DNA of 64,000 nucleotides from contig NC_039509.1 in the NCBI RefSeq assembly GCF_003672135.1, positions 8,070,663 through 8,134,662 on the forward strand, written 5' to 3'. Below the pieces are notes generated by a model, which saw only the letters and a program-made list of their open reading frames with translations, did not search any database and was not told where the DNA came from. The translations under genes were made by a program, and so were the position numbers. Source of the DNA: Ooceraea biroi. Taxonomy: Eukaryota > Arthropoda > Insecta > Hymenoptera > Formicidae. Positions 34,526-45,684 of this stretch are shown here, piece after piece; the stretch's first letter is position 1; every line of letters begins with the position of its first letter.

Positions 34526-34838
34526 GATACTTAATCATAGAAGGTATCAAATGACGCGATCACATTTTTGTATAGCCTCACGAAATAGTAGGTATATCAT
34601 CACATTGAGACACGTGCAACTTAAGCTGCAAAATATGCGAGCATATTCGATATAGCCTCGCAAGATATTTTAGATGCGGTAAGGAAAATTTTTCAACACG
34701 TGTGCATTAGAGTGAGGCAAAATATATAGGGTGGTAAATCATATAATAGGGAACGATATGCAATAGCATATCAGTATACGTGTCAGAAGTGCCGCATGTT
34801 ACATCGGTCACGTTGAAGGAGTGGAAAGGTGAAAAAAA

Positions 34839-37800
34839 ATGGAGAACCTCATTCAACTAGAACAGAACATTGTGGCACAATCATCGCGTGTATCAAACTT
34901 GGGTGAATATTTCGCATGGACACAACAGTGTGATGACCTTATCAAGCAATTGGAAGAACGCAGTCGCGACGCCAAGCAGCCGCGACTCTCTATCGGAAAC
35001 AAACAGTCCTTAGTAGCTCGAATCGCGCGGCTCGAGGGACTGAAGAAACGATTAGAAAGACGCTTTATCCATATTGGTGGCGAGTATGCAGGGTGGAATA
35101 ACGGTGTCGAAGAACTCTCTTGGCGAGAGATAGAGACCGCGTTCGAGAGCCGCATTTTAACCAGTGCTGTGATAAATTCCGGCTATATCGAACCACGGCG
35201 ATTTCTGGAAGACGCTAGCATTCATAGTGCTCGATCATGTGCAAAAGGTAATAAATGAACATGACAGTGTGAAATTGAATACCGTGTTCAATGGCGAGTT
35301 TGTGGCGGGTGAGAAGACCGCCAATAAAAGTATCAATACGCGAAACCGAGCACTCTTTCGTACGTCCAATCTGAAAGAGTGGTTTGCACGATACGTTATC
35401 GAGCCCACCTTGGCGTCTCTTGAAGAATTCCAGGAACGCGACAATGGATGGGCGTTGTCGCGTATACTGGACTTGACGGTTAACGTTAACAAATATAACC
35501 CTATGCACGCGGGATGTCACGTCAAATTGCCGAAGAAAATTATGGCGAAGAAAGCAGTGGTAAACGTGCAAAGTAACGATGTCGCATGTTTTGCATGGTC
35601 AGTGGTTGCCGCTCTGTACCCGGCAAAAAGACACGTAGAGCGGCAATCATCGTACCCCCATTATACCACAGTACTCAATCTCCAAGGCATAGAATTTCCC
35701 ATGACATTGAAGCAAGTCGATAAGTTTGAAGAGCTCAACAATGTCTCAATCAACATATACTATATGAATGAATGTCGGAAACAAAAAATGAAAAAAAAGG
35801 ATCATTAAGTATCGTTCCATTGCGTCTCACCGATGATAAGAAGGCCCGGCACATCAATCTACTGTACGTGCCACAAGATAATGGCTTGGGCCACTTCACG
35901 TGGATCAAGAACCTGTCTCGGCTAGTTGGCATCCAACTTAGCAGCAATAAACGAAAAAAATATATTTGCGATCGGTAAGTACGTTGTATTATAATAAAAT
36001 ACGCTGTCTTTGACCAGAAGTAATAGATCTCTTCATTCATGCAGGTGTCTGCACTACTTCTCCTCCAACGGGAGATTGAAGGCCCACTCCGTTGATTGCA
36101 CAAAACTAAACGATTGTGTCATTGTTTTACCGAACAAGGACGACAAGTGGCTGCGTTTTGGCAACCACAGCAGGAAAGAGCGGATGCCGTTCGTCGTATA
36201 TGCCGACTTGGAGAGTGCATTGGAGAAGAGAGGAGCGGAAAAATCCGGCACATACCCATATCACCATCACAAGGCATATAGTGCTGCGTACTACGTGCGG
36301 TGTTCATACGACAACTCATTATCCGCGTATCGATATCGTCGCGGCACCGACTGCATTTCGTGGTTTTTCGAAGAACTGAAAGCTCTAGCATTTCGCGTAA
36401 AAGCAATTCTAACCGCTAATGTGCCCATGGAAAATCTAACGAGAGAACAGGAAGTAGCATAGCGTGACGCACTGTCATATCTGCGAAGAGCCATTCGCGC
36501 AAGACGAGACGCGAGTACGCGATCATTGCCATCTGACCGGTCGGTACATAGGTCCTGCGCATTCAAATTGTAATCTAAATTATAAAGAGTCCTATACTAT
36601 TCCGATAGTATTTCACAATTTATCCGGCTACGATTCACATTTTATAATCAAAGAATTGGCTAGTAACTTCAAGGGCACAATTGCGCTACTACCGATTACA
36701 AAAGAAAAGTACATTTCGTTTACCAAAAATGTTAACGAGGCAGATGCAGTATTTCGGAACCACGTAAAATGGCGCTTTATTGATTCGTTATGATTTCTGA
36801 GTAGTAGTCTGGATAAATTGGCATCGTTTCTCAGCAAAGACAAACTCAAAATTTTACGATCAGAATTCTCTAATTTATCAATCGAGGATTTCGACCTATT
36901 GACACGAAAAGGCGTCTTCCCGTACGAGTACGTGGATTGCGCCGAAAAGTTGCAAGATACCCGCTTACCACCGCGAGAATCGTTCTACAGTTCCTTAACG
37001 GGTGACTCGCGTAATCGCTCTCGGATATCGTTATCCGAGAGCGATTACGCGCACGCCGAGAACATCTGGCAGCGGTTCGCCATTCAAACGTTAGGTGAAT
37101 ACAGCGACTTGTATTTGAAAACAGACGTGTTATTATTGGCCGACATGTTTGAAAATTTTCGCGACAGTTGTATCACGAGTTATGGTCTCAATGCGGCATA
37201 TTACTATACGCTACCGGGCTTCACGTGGGACGCGATGCTCAAGCATACGCGTATAAATTTCGAACTGCTCACCGATATCGATATGGTTATGTTCATAGAA
37301 CGCGGCATACGCGGCGGCCTAGGTCAGTGTTCAAACAGGTACGCCCGTGCCAACAATAAATACATGGAGTCGTACGATCCATCGAAACCATCGTCGTACT
37401 TGACGTACTTTGACGTTAAGAATTTATACGGTTGGGCAATGTCTCAACCTCTGCCCTATGCAGATTTTCAATGGGTCGACGACGTCTCGGACTTCGACGT
37501 GAACGCTATCGCTCCTGATTCGTCCACCGGTTACATTCTCGAGGTCGATCTCGAATATCCACAGCATCTGCACGATGCGCACACTGACCTACCATTCTGT
37601 CCGACGCGCGATAAGCCGCCGGGCAAGCGCCAGAACAAGTTGCTCGCAACGTTAAATGATAAGGAACGTTACGTGATACACTGTCGCAACCTGCAGCAGT
37701 GTACGCGTCACGGTCTGCGGATAATAAAAATTCATCGCGTATTACAATTCGCGCAATCCGCATGGCTTCGTAGGTACATTGAACTCAATACACAATTTCG

Positions 37801-38626
37801 AATGCGCACGACCAACGATTTCGAAAAAAATTTGTACAAATTGATGAACAACGCGGTATTTGGAAAAACTATGGAAAATGTACGCAATCATATGGATGTA
37901 AAGCTTGTAACGAAATGGAACAGAAGGTACGGTGCCGAGGCACTGATCGCTAAACCAAATTTCCATAGCCGGAGCGTCTTTTCGAAAAACCTGGTCGCGA
38001 TTGAACTGCGCAAACTCCAGGTGAAATTCAACAAACCAATCTACGTGGGTATGTGCATACTCGACATATCTAAGACGTGTTTGTACGAATTTCATCACGA
38101 GTATATGGTACCTCTTTATCGCGAAAAATGCAAGATCATGTACACGGATACGGATAGTTTAATTTACCATATCGAGTGCGACGACGTGTACGAGCAAATG
38201 AAACATGATGTTGCGAGATTCGATACGAGCGATTACGAGGTCGATAATGTGTATGGAATGCCACTCGCAAATAAAAAGGTACCCGGTTTGATGAAGGACG
38301 AAAACAACGGCGCGATAATGACAGAGTTCGTCGGGCTTAGAGCGAAGATGTACGCTGTGAGAGTGGCCAGTAGGAAAGACGCCAAAAAAGCGAAAGGTGT
38401 CAAGAGTAATGTCGTATCGAAAGCGATAACATTTGAAGACTACACGCGGTGTCTGAAAGATCATACGGAAGTGACGCGACGCCAATCATGCATAAGATCA
38501 AAATTGCATGAGGTGTACACTGTGTCAGAGCCGAAAATCGCTCTAAGTCCGTACGACGATAAGCGTTATGGTATAGCCGGTTCTAACGACACGTTACCAT
38601 GGGGACATTATCGGATACCATTGTAA
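34839..38626 (+). pseudogene. Polinton protein-primed family B DNA polymerase
   Basis: This gene would copy the element by protein-primed synthesis. In order: a Lys/Arg-rich coiled stretch (34950-35080); a domain with ACFAWSVVAALYP common in Polinton polymerase N-termini; a CDRCLHYF zinc finger; the exonuclease motif YADLES; a phage endonuclease VII-like box (CHICEEPF...DHCHLTG); exonuclease motif II (NLSGYDSHFIIKEL); motif III (YLKTDVLLLADMF); polymerase motif A (FDVKNLYGWAMSQ, about 37408), motif B (MNNAVFGKTMEN) and motif C (YTDTDSLIYH, about 38139). The frame crosses a 70-bp GT-AG intron at 35975-36044. Breaks: frameshift near 35222, shift in an A-run near 35795, TAG at 36460 plus a shift just after it, and TGA at 36791. 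The last 602 codons are intact. Confidence 0.93.
35975..36044 (+). other. Spliceosomal intron in the polymerase gene
   Basis: GTAAGT at 35975 and GCAG at 36041-36044 bound 70 bp containing in-frame stops. Removing it joins the two halves of the CDRC zinc finger in frame at an Arg codon split after its second base. The length matches that of host introns in this window. Confidence 0.75.
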
Positions 38627-38711
38627 ATAGGAAATACAGGTTTTGTAATGTTCATATGATATTGTATATATTTTTTGTCGTAGATATTCCACTACAATAC
38701 GAAATATATTT

Positions 38712-39671
38712 CTAAACTACATTATCCTTGTGTATCCATGAATTGTGCGAATCATCGAATCCCAGCCATTTCACGTAAACCTCGGCACCTTTCCTGCGTA
38801 ACACCTTTTCCACGAGATATATGTTCGGATTAGCAACGTGATGCAATTCGTGTTCGTAGAATCCTCCGGCGATTGGCTCGCCGCGCGAATCCTCGATGAG
38901 ATAGGTCACGGGATTAGTCGTCTGCACCTTGATGATTCTGAATACCTCGGTCGTCCAGTTTAGCGTGTAGCCCTTGTCGAAGACCGTCTTGTACTTGCTG
39001 ACGCGTACCGGTCACCTACTGTGAATCGCGCCGGGGCTGCAATCTTTACGTTGCTGTACACCGTGGCCAAGAGTTTATCGCGATCTTGGCCGTTACATCG
39101 ATGGGTCGCATACCGATCGTCCGATGTTTTCGCGCGTTGTACTTTGCGACGAGCTGCTGTAGTTCGTCGATCATCTATAGTTTCCATTGAGCGTAAACAT
39201 TTTCCACATGTTTTTAGCGACCCGTCTTTACGACGAGAACGTTCCACGACCGAGGCTTTCATGGGTGAATACGTAAATAGTGATTGATATCATGTTTCAT
39301 CAGGAGCCGCTGCACGTCAGCATTGTAGAATTCCTTTCCTCTGTCAGTATGCAAATTGTTGGACACTTCCATTCTTTCGAAATAGCTTTGCAAACGCATC
39401 GGCTGTCTCGCTCCCGCATTTACTCTTGAGTGGTACGGCCATGCATACTTGCTCAACACGTCTATAATTGTGAGTATATAATTGTAGCCTTTGTTGAAAC
39501 GTGAGTATGGGCACATCTCCACTATGTCAGCTTGCCACAGGTCATGGTATCCGCGGACTATGACGGTCTTCGTGGAAAAGTTCTTCTCGCCGGAGCATGC
39601 AGTTCCTCGACGAGTCGCCGTTTCTCGGAACTGACAATCTTTTTACGTCCATCGGATTTTCGCGATCGCAT
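38712..39671 (-). pseudogene. Polinton retroviral-type integrase with chromodomain
   Basis: The integrase inserts the element's DNA ends into the host chromosome. On the minus strand from ATG 39671: a basic N-terminus with RRLVEELHAPARR, the first catalytic Asp in LWQADIVEM, KGYNYILTIIDVLSKYAW, the second Asp in LHTDRGKEFYN, the third acidic residue near KASVVERS, then an SH3-like stretch and a C-terminal chromodomain (VEKVLRRKGAEVYVKWLGF, then NSWI) to the stop at 38712. A chromodomain after the catalytic core is the usual Polinton plan. Shifts occur near 39560, around 39250-39280, within 39000-39200 and near 39015. Convergent with the polymerase; the stops are 86 bp apart. Confidence 0.88.
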
Positions 39672-39736
39672 GTTTTGGCGATACAATCAACGACTGTTAG
39701 ACGTGTAGTTATATGTCTCAAACTGTTTATAAACGT

Positions 39737-39870
39737 TCGACGCCTTTCCAGAGCCGTTCTTGCCCCGTTCGTCGCTGTTCTAGTCCCGTCGCCGTTCAGC
39801 CCGTTCCTAAGTCGTTCGTGAGCCGTTCGACACTTTCGTTTCCGTTCGTTGCCGTTCTATTAGTCGTTTC
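39737..39870 (-). repeat. GCCGTTC-rich short tandem repeat
   Basis: Degenerate units with the core GAACGGC (minus strand) follow each other in the spacer between integrase and the next gene. It is probably a local expansion. No gene in 39672-39905. Confidence 0.5.
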
Positions 39871-39905
39871 TGATGCAGCAGTAGTCGAGCAGTAGGCGAA
39901 GTCCT

Positions 39906-40205
39906 TTATCGCAGCCCATAACGCTTGCGTTCCTTCTCGAACGCAATACTCAGCTTACTCTCAAATTCTGCATGTTGATTCCGCACACTTTACCATACTG
40001 TTCCACGTATAATTTGTTGACAGCGTCGGTATCAGCCTCGGCTGGCTACACGACGAATTTTGCGCGATGTGCGTTAAAATCAGCAGCGTGGCGACACAAT
40101 GCGTTTTCACGTACGTAGTTTCTCACTACTCCACTGAACTGATAATACAGAATGTTCATCGGTGCTCCCTTCTTCTAGTAATACACCAAACTTGTTGATT
40201 GGCAT
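39906..40205 (-). pseudogene. Small Polinton unknown gene
   Basis: From ATG 40205 the minus strand shows MPINKFGVLLEEGS, then in a shifted frame VVRNYVRENALCRHAADF, an in-frame TAG, EADTDAVNKLYVEQYGKV, and after another shift a charged helical end (FEKERKRYGLR) before TAA. The DAVNKLYVEQ string recurs in tail- or fibre-like and unknown proteins of mobile elements, but I cannot assign a function. At least two frameshifts and one stop make it non-functional. Confidence 0.5.
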
Positions 40206-40246
40206 GTTGGTCACACGAAGACTGATTCATTTCGTTGATGTACTGT

Positions 40247-41384
40247 TTAATTTATAATGAGACCTGCCTCGCGAAGTTTTCGATAATCGACAGAATCTCA
40301 TTATCATGGCGTTATTTCCCGCTTGGTGCGAAGCTTCGAGCAATCGCAGACGATCACCAGTTCGTTGGGATCGTTTCAGTGCACGTAATCGATCACATTG
40401 TCGTTTAGTGTCACATTGTCGTTTAGTGTCACATGGTCACAGCGCGAGGTAATCCTCTTCCAGATCGCTTCTTAGGTACGATTGGCAGTAACGGTGCGAT
40501 TACGCGGTTGTACTTGTAACCCTTGTTGCTCTTTATTTGACCGTGCGCGATGTGTTTGCGTCTATGCGCATTCGTCGTCAGCAGCATGCTCTTGTACGCG
40601 TGCATATCATTAACCATGTACACGACTTTATTAGGACGTTTCATGAAGATCAGTTCGTAAAGACCGAGTGTACCGCTGTATTGCACGCCGTCGACAAATA
40701 TGTTATCACGGGTGTCCACGTCGAAACGTTTATTACCGAACATCATTCCATCCTGACCGAGATAAACACCGTACACGTTATCTATGTCGCTCTCTCGATC
40801 ACCGCTCAGGACAGGGCCTATGTATTTTTGTCCTAGCGGCCTAGCTGACTGTGCAGCATCTCCCGACCCTCCGGTGTTTGCAGCGTGCATTGAACGGAAG
40901 TTCGTAGTGATTCGTTCTTGGTTTCGAAATCTTCATCGGAAGAGAGTTCGATCATGGACCGTTCAAACGATTGCGGCGCTACTTCAATCGGGGTAGAGGT
41001 TTTCACGTTGAATGTAAATCGTTTTCGCTTGGGCGTTGACGTTCTCGGCGATGCGCTCAACGAGAGTTTCCGCTTATTACTATTATTATGTACCACATTA
41101 ATCTCACTCTGCGGGGATAATGTTTCACTCTCTGTGTCTTCGGTATTGCTCATCGGCTCGTCTTTCTGTATGAGCGGGCTAGATGTATCGTCCGTGGTAT
41201 TATCAGCAAGCTTCTGCAGAGGCTCGATGATCGGTCTAAAATGTCTCTCCAACGCGGCATCTTCCACCATCTTGCCAGTCTTTAGAGCGCGATGCTTCTT
41301 GCGGATCGAATCACTGGTTTTCGTAATTTCCTTCACCATCTTCTCGAGCGCTTGACTATCTGTATCGCGAGTGAACGTCGCCAT
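40247..41384 (-). pseudogene. Polinton-associated unknown gene (about 370 codons)
   Basis: The minus strand opens with MATFTRDTDSQALEKMVKE and an alpha-helical, charged N-terminal part containing SIRKKHRALKTGK and HFRPIIEPLQKLAD. A low-complexity Ser/Thr/Glu-rich linker follows, with a basic patch (TPKRKRFTF) that could act as a nuclear localisation signal. A frameshift near 40840-40890 leads into a globular C-terminal domain: GQKYIGPVLSG, DNVYGVYLGQDG, YSGTLGLYELIF and KGYKYNRVIAPLLP. I recall similar proteins from other insect Polintons but know no function. A short tandem duplication and further stops lie near 40410-40440 and downstream. It sits between the ATPase and integrase, same strand as both. 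Confidence 0.65.
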
Positions 41385-41450
41385 GTTGTAACGCGGGAAT
41401 AAACAATTACAGACGTTTCATCGAACACGTATTAACGGTGACTAACCATT

Positions 41451-42146
41451 TTATGGTATCGCAAACTCATTAAATCCGTTTCTATACCGTCCATTAGTGA
41501 TCGAGCTGTCCTTGTGTATCAATACGAAACCGTACTTGCGTTGCCAACAACTGCGATACAACGCGCAAAAATCATCGTACGACATGTCGGTATTCACGTG
41601 ATTGTTGTACACGTGTTTCAAGTTGGTACTATCCTGTTTAAACAGGATCAGCAGGTTCGCGTTGTCGCGTATAAGATGCTTGGGTATCTTTGCATACGTC
41701 TGACAGAGATAGAAACAGTCGACGTTCGAGTGTCACCCCATCGCAAAGTATTCTCTCACCGTATCCTGCTTATCGCACGCTACGTCATCAAAGACGAAGA
41801 TCGAGTTTGGACGCGCCTCGCTCGGTGGAATAACGTCACTGTTATTAGAGAACGTGAAATAGCCAATCTCTTCAATCGGTGACAATACATTTTCCAAGTA
41901 CCGATATTTGGGCTGTTGCAACGATTTCGAGTACACGTACACGTTCTCGAAACGTACACCGTGCGGACTTTCCAACAGACTTATCAGCACGTTGGTCTTG
42001 CCACAATTCGAGAGCCCACAAACAATCGCGCGTATCGTGTGTGGCAACAGTTTTCCATGTCTGCGTACTTCCTTCTCCGATAGTACCCGCGTTCTATCGT
42101 CCAAATTTGTGACGCGTATCGTCAACGGTTTTCGCACGAATCTCAT
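41451..42146 (-). pseudogene. Packaging ATPase (FtsK/A32-like), one stop codon
   Basis: The predicted 231-residue protein is the size of Polinton and poxvirus A32-type DNA-packaging ATPases, which pump DNA into a preformed capsid. I chose ATG 42146 (MRFVRKPL) because it follows the family's start. Walker A is at residues 44-51 (GLSNCGKT) and Walker B at 115-122 (SIFVFDDV). The only break seen is a TGA at 41733-41735, residue 138, compatible with one C-to-T change in an Arg codon; the downstream frame (DCFYLCQTYAKIPKHLIRDN) stays open to TAA 41451. It is divergent from the virion block, leaving a short shared upstream region (42147-42223) that may hold promoters for both directions. Confidence 0.88.
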
Positions 42147-42223
42147 ATTTGCACTTGCTAGGAGGAGGGGAGTCAAACGACTATTTATAGGTTGGCGGAA
42201 TCGCGAAAGCCATCAGTACCACA

Positions 42224-42487
42224 ATGTGTTTCACACTGTCATGTCCTTCTGATATTTACGACTTAACCGCTGAACAGTTACAATTTGTGTCGAAGATCGT
42301 TCTGTTGCGAGTGTGTGGGAACTATATCGACTACGTGTGGAACAAGCTTCCGGACCATATAAAGACGGATTCGGAGGTGCAGACTTATCGCCGCTGTTAC
42401 GAACATTACAATCAACCGTGGCAGCAAACGCACATCGACGGTCCGGCACCGTTGATCAGGGATTGTTACGCATGCCAAAACCGGTAG
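42224..42487 (+). CDS. Small Polinton protein, 87 aa, unknown
   Basis: This intact frame starts with MCFTLSCPSDIYDLTAEQL and contains VSKIVLLRVCGNYIDYVWNK and ETYRRCYEHY-like sequence ending DCYACQNR. It is helical and charged and has cysteine pairs near the end (DCYAC), but no known domain that I recognise. It is first in the rightward virion block and overlaps the next gene's start by 16 bp in another frame, so the two are probably co-transcribed. It carries no visible defect. Confidence 0.6.
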   Translation: MCFTLSCPSDIYDLTAEQLQFVSKIVLLRVCGNYIDYVWNKLPDHIKTDSEVQTYRRCYEHYNQPWQQTHIDGPAPLIRDCYACQNR

Positions 42488-43171
42488 TGAGAGGTGGAGG
42501 TTTGCTGAATCGTGCGATAAACGCGCTTCCCTACGCACTACACATTCCGGGCTATCAGTTTTGTGGTCCTGGAACTCGTGTGGAAGAACGTCTAGCTAGA
42601 GGTGATCGAGGTATCAATCCCTTGGACGCGGCGTGTCGCGAGCACGACATAGCGTACCTACGTAGCAACGATCTTGACAACAGACATGCGGCGGATAAGA
42701 TACTCGCCGAAAGGGCGCGAGAACGCATTTTCGCGATGGATTCGACTCTGAGAGAGAGAGAGAGCCGCCGCTACAACAGTTTGGGCAGCTATGAAAGCCA
42801 AGACCAAATTGGGCATGGGTATGAAGACGAAGAAAAAGATGACTATCAGAAGAGTACCGAAGAAACGAATGCTTCCGATAGCGAGACGCGGCGGTGTCCT
42901 GCCACTGCTGCCGTTGCTGGGAGTAATCGGATCGTTGGCTGCGGGGGCAGCGGGAGTCGCGAAAGTGGTGAATGACAACAAGGCCGCGCAGCATCAGCTA
43001 GATGAAATGCGCCATCACAATCGCGTTATGGAAGGTCAGGGACTTTATCTCGCTCCGTACAAGCGTGGAAAGGGTATCTCGAAGAAGAAGAATGGTGGAA
43101 AAAAACGTCAAAAAGACGATAAGAATGCCTACGGGTATAACCACCAATATACAATTGGAACACTTGGCTAA
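42472..43171 (+). pseudogene. PLA2-domain protein joined to an X-like basic peptide
   Basis: The N-terminal part carries a parvovirus-VP1-type phospholipase A2 signature: calcium loop YQFCGPGT (residues 28-35) and the catalytic pair in CREHDIAY (His58-Asp59). In parvoviruses this activity lets capsids leave endosomes. The C-terminal part is very basic, followed by a hydrophobic Gly/Ala-rich segment (GVIGSLAAGAAGVAK) and a Lys-rich tail, like adenovirus core protein X/mu precursors. The two parts are in different frames that switch within an AG/GA run at 42748-42764. Upstream of the Met of the X part the frame remains open back to that run, so a single PLA2-X protein with later repeat slippage is the simplest reading. 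Function as lipid-active virion proteins is inferred. Confidence 0.75.
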
Positions 43172-43499
43172 TCGTATGCGCATACCGTTCTTCAGAGGTG
43201 TATTTATGCGTAATGCCCTACCGATGGACGGAGTTGGTCGAAACGAGAGCGGTGTTGTGAATTTGGATGACGCGGAAGGCCCAGGCACGCATTGGGTAGC
43301 GTATGTGAAGCGAGATCGCGTTATATATTTTGACAGTTTTGGGAATCTTCGACCACCGAGGGACTTGGTGCGCTATCTCGGACATAACGCGGTGAAAATT
43401 GAGTACAATCGTACCGCGTATCAAACGTACGATCAGAGCATTTGCGGACAATTGTGCCTGAAATTTCTCCAGACGGTTGTCAAAACATTTAAACCATAA
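43125..43499 (+). CDS. Adenain-like cysteine protease
   Basis: The 124-residue frame from ATG 43125 (MPTGITTNIQ) matches the compact maturation protease of Polintons and adenoviruses, which trims capsid proteins during assembly. The catalytic set is visible: His56 in GTHWVAY, Asp70 in IYFDSFGN, Gln104 and Cys107 in YDQSICGQL. The start overlaps the end of the X-like frame by 47 bp, and the next gene begins 34 bp downstream. A longer upstream extension of the same frame exists but overlaps the X-like gene and looks non-coding. No stop or shift is seen, making it one of the few core genes still intact here. Confidence 0.87.
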   Translation: MPTGITTNIQLEHLANRMRIPFFRGVFMRNALPMDGVGRNESGVVNLDDAEGPGTHWVAYVKRDRVIYFDSFGNLRPPRDLVRYLGHNAVKIEYNRTAYQTYDQSICGQLCLKFLQTVVKTFKP

Positions 43500-43533
43500 C
43501 ATTTCGCGATCGGCGCTCAGTATTCGCTCGAAT

Positions 43534-44267
43534 ATGTCGCTGACGCTTACGCTAACCGGGAAGAGTAGCACCCTCGCGGTAAACTACTTTCCCGCGATTG
43601 ATTTGAGCGATGATGGGTACGAACTCGGACTTATGGATTTTGAAATGTATTACACGATACCAACGTGAATTCCTCGAATAATAAATTTTACTTTGATAAA
43701 GACGACAAGGAAATTGCTATACCCGAGGGATCGTACGAACTACACGCCATAGATGAGTATCTGAAGGGTGCGATTGAACGACACGTAGCTGGTTCCAGCG
43801 ATAATGCCAAAAACGTCGATGATGAGGAGTATCCGATAGTGCTTCGTGCTAATCACAATACGATGCGGAGCGAAATCAAATGTGCCTATCGAATAAACTT
43901 TAACAAACCAAACAACATTGGATCGCTGCTGGAATTCTCATCGAATCAGATATTGCAACCGCGAAAATGGCACGAATCGGATGTACCAGTCAATATCATG
44001 AACGTGAACATTATTCGCATAGAGTGTAACGTGACCGCCGGTGCGTACAGCAATGGTACGCGTGTGCACACGATACACGAATTTGCGCCGCGCGTGCCAC
44101 CAGGATATGAGATATCGGAAACACCTGCGCAGATCATTTACTTGCCGATCATCGCATGGTGCATTACGGATCTGACGTTACGTGTTGTGGATCAAGACGG
44201 GCGATTACTTGATTTTCGCGGTGAGGAGATTACCGTCAGATTACACGTACGACGACGACAACGATAG
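43534..44267 (+). pseudogene. Minor capsid (penton-like) protein candidate
   Basis: The frame begins MSLTLTLTGKSSTLAVNYFP and includes YELGLMDFEMYYTIP; a one-base loss near 43661 moves it to a second frame with NKFYFDKDDKEIAIPEGSYEL, then ends with DLTLRVVDQDGRLLDFRGEEITVRLHV. A beta-rich protein of about 245 residues lying between protease and major capsid gene is what single-jelly-roll penton homologues of Polintons look like. The assignment rests on position, size and general character; I see no unique motif. Confidence 0.65.
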
Positions 44268-44287
44268 TGATAGTGTGTGTAGTGTAA

Positions 44288-44470
44288 GATGAGATACTCG
44301 TTCTGAACGAAACGGAGCACGTGCGTGATACTTTTGTAAGAAGAACTGCGGTGACATTCGATAAACAAAGGCTGCCGAACATTGACTTTTTAAAATCTAA
44401 TACGAAGAAGCTCAGTGCATCAAACGTTGAATTTTTGAAATCTTTGAGCTTCAGAGTACGAAGTACCTAA
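44288..44470 (+). pseudogene. Small basic frame between capsid genes
   Basis: The open stretch has no in-frame ATG but reads as protein: RDTFVRRTAVTFDKQRLP, then IDFLKSNTKKLSASNVEFLK, to TAA 44468. It may be the remnant of a small virion or scaffold gene that lost its start. Confidence 0.4.
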
Positions 44471-44481
44471 TCACGGAGAAA

Positions 44482-45684
44482 ATGATTGACATTTTGAATA
44501 TCGGAGGTGAGCCAGTCTTTGACGATCGCATTGTCAAGATTGAGACTCATACGTATAATCCGTACGCCAACACGCTGTTTGGACACAGCGATGAGATACG
44601 AATACCCATACAGCAGCAGGATTTGTATACCTTATCGTGTCAGAGCTTTCTGTACGTCGAGGGCAAACTAACGACAAACAGAGCCATTGAGGTCTTTAAT
44701 GTGGTATTGGGGAATAATTGCGTGGAGTTCATGTTCGATGAGATACACTACGAACTTGACGGAGTGGAAATTGATCGCAACAAAAGTGTTGGAATGATTT
44801 CGACACTCAAAAACTATACATTGTTAACACTCGATAGAGGCGTGACCCTGGGTAATGCCAGTTGGGATACATATATTGATAATGTGGACGGAAACTTTAA
44901 TTTTTGCGTACCGCTCTCCATGTTAGTGTGATTTTGCGAGGATTACAAACGCGTGGTGATCAACGCTCGTCATGAGCTAATTCTAATACGATCGCGCAAC
45001 GACAACAATAGTCTACTGGGAGATCCCACACTGAAGCCAAAGATTGAGCTGCTCAAGATACAGTGGCGAATGCTGCATGTGTTACTGAATGAAGTCAATA
45101 AGCTATCGATGCTACGAGCCTTGGAGAGCGAACGATATCTGAGCATGATTTTCCGATCGTGGGATCTGTACGAGTTTCCTCTACTACAGAGCACCACCAA
45201 GCACTCATGGACTGTCAAGACCGTGACTCAGCTGGAGAAACCGCAATACGTGATCTTTGTATTGCAGACTGGGCGAAAATATGTAATGTCCCAAGACGTT
45301 ACTATATTCGACGACTGCAAATTAACCAACGTGAAACTGTATCTAAACTCAGAATGTTATCCATACGACGACTTGAATTTGGATTTTGAGAGGAACAAAT
45401 ACGCCATCCTGTACGACATGTATTCACGTTTTCGTAGGGCGTATTATGGATGCGACTGCGCCGAGGCATATTTGATCACTACCAACTTTCTTCTTCGCGG
45501 TCCTTTCGTGGTTATCGATTGTTCGCGACAGAACGAGCCTATCAAGAGTGCTACCGTAGATGTACGATTAGAGTTTGATTGCAAAGAGAATATACCTGCG
45601 AATACTACCGCCTACTGCCTCATAATGCACGATCGCGTGGTCGAATACAGTCCATTGACCAACGTTGTGCGCAGAATTGTGTAA
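44482..45684 (+). pseudogene. Major capsid protein candidate, one stop codon
   Basis: The 400-codon frame starts MIDILNIGGEPVFDD and continues after an in-frame TGA (44929-44931) with RVVINARHELILIRSRND, DLYEFPLLQSTTKHSW and KLTNVKLYLNSECYPYDDL to the stop at 45682. This pattern fits the shape of Polinton capsid proteins with a double jelly-roll fold. It is shorter than many double jelly-roll proteins, so a structure prediction would help. The break is compatible with a single substitution. Last gene of the compact virion block. Confidence 0.7.

Noticed and set aside
35215..35571. 118-codon minus-strand frame opposite the polymerase
   Set aside because: Shadow of the polymerase coding strand; no independent signal.
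40537..41355. Plus-strand frames of 99 and 145 codons
   Set aside because: Antisense shadows of the minus-strand unknown gene, whose frame carries the recognisable segments.
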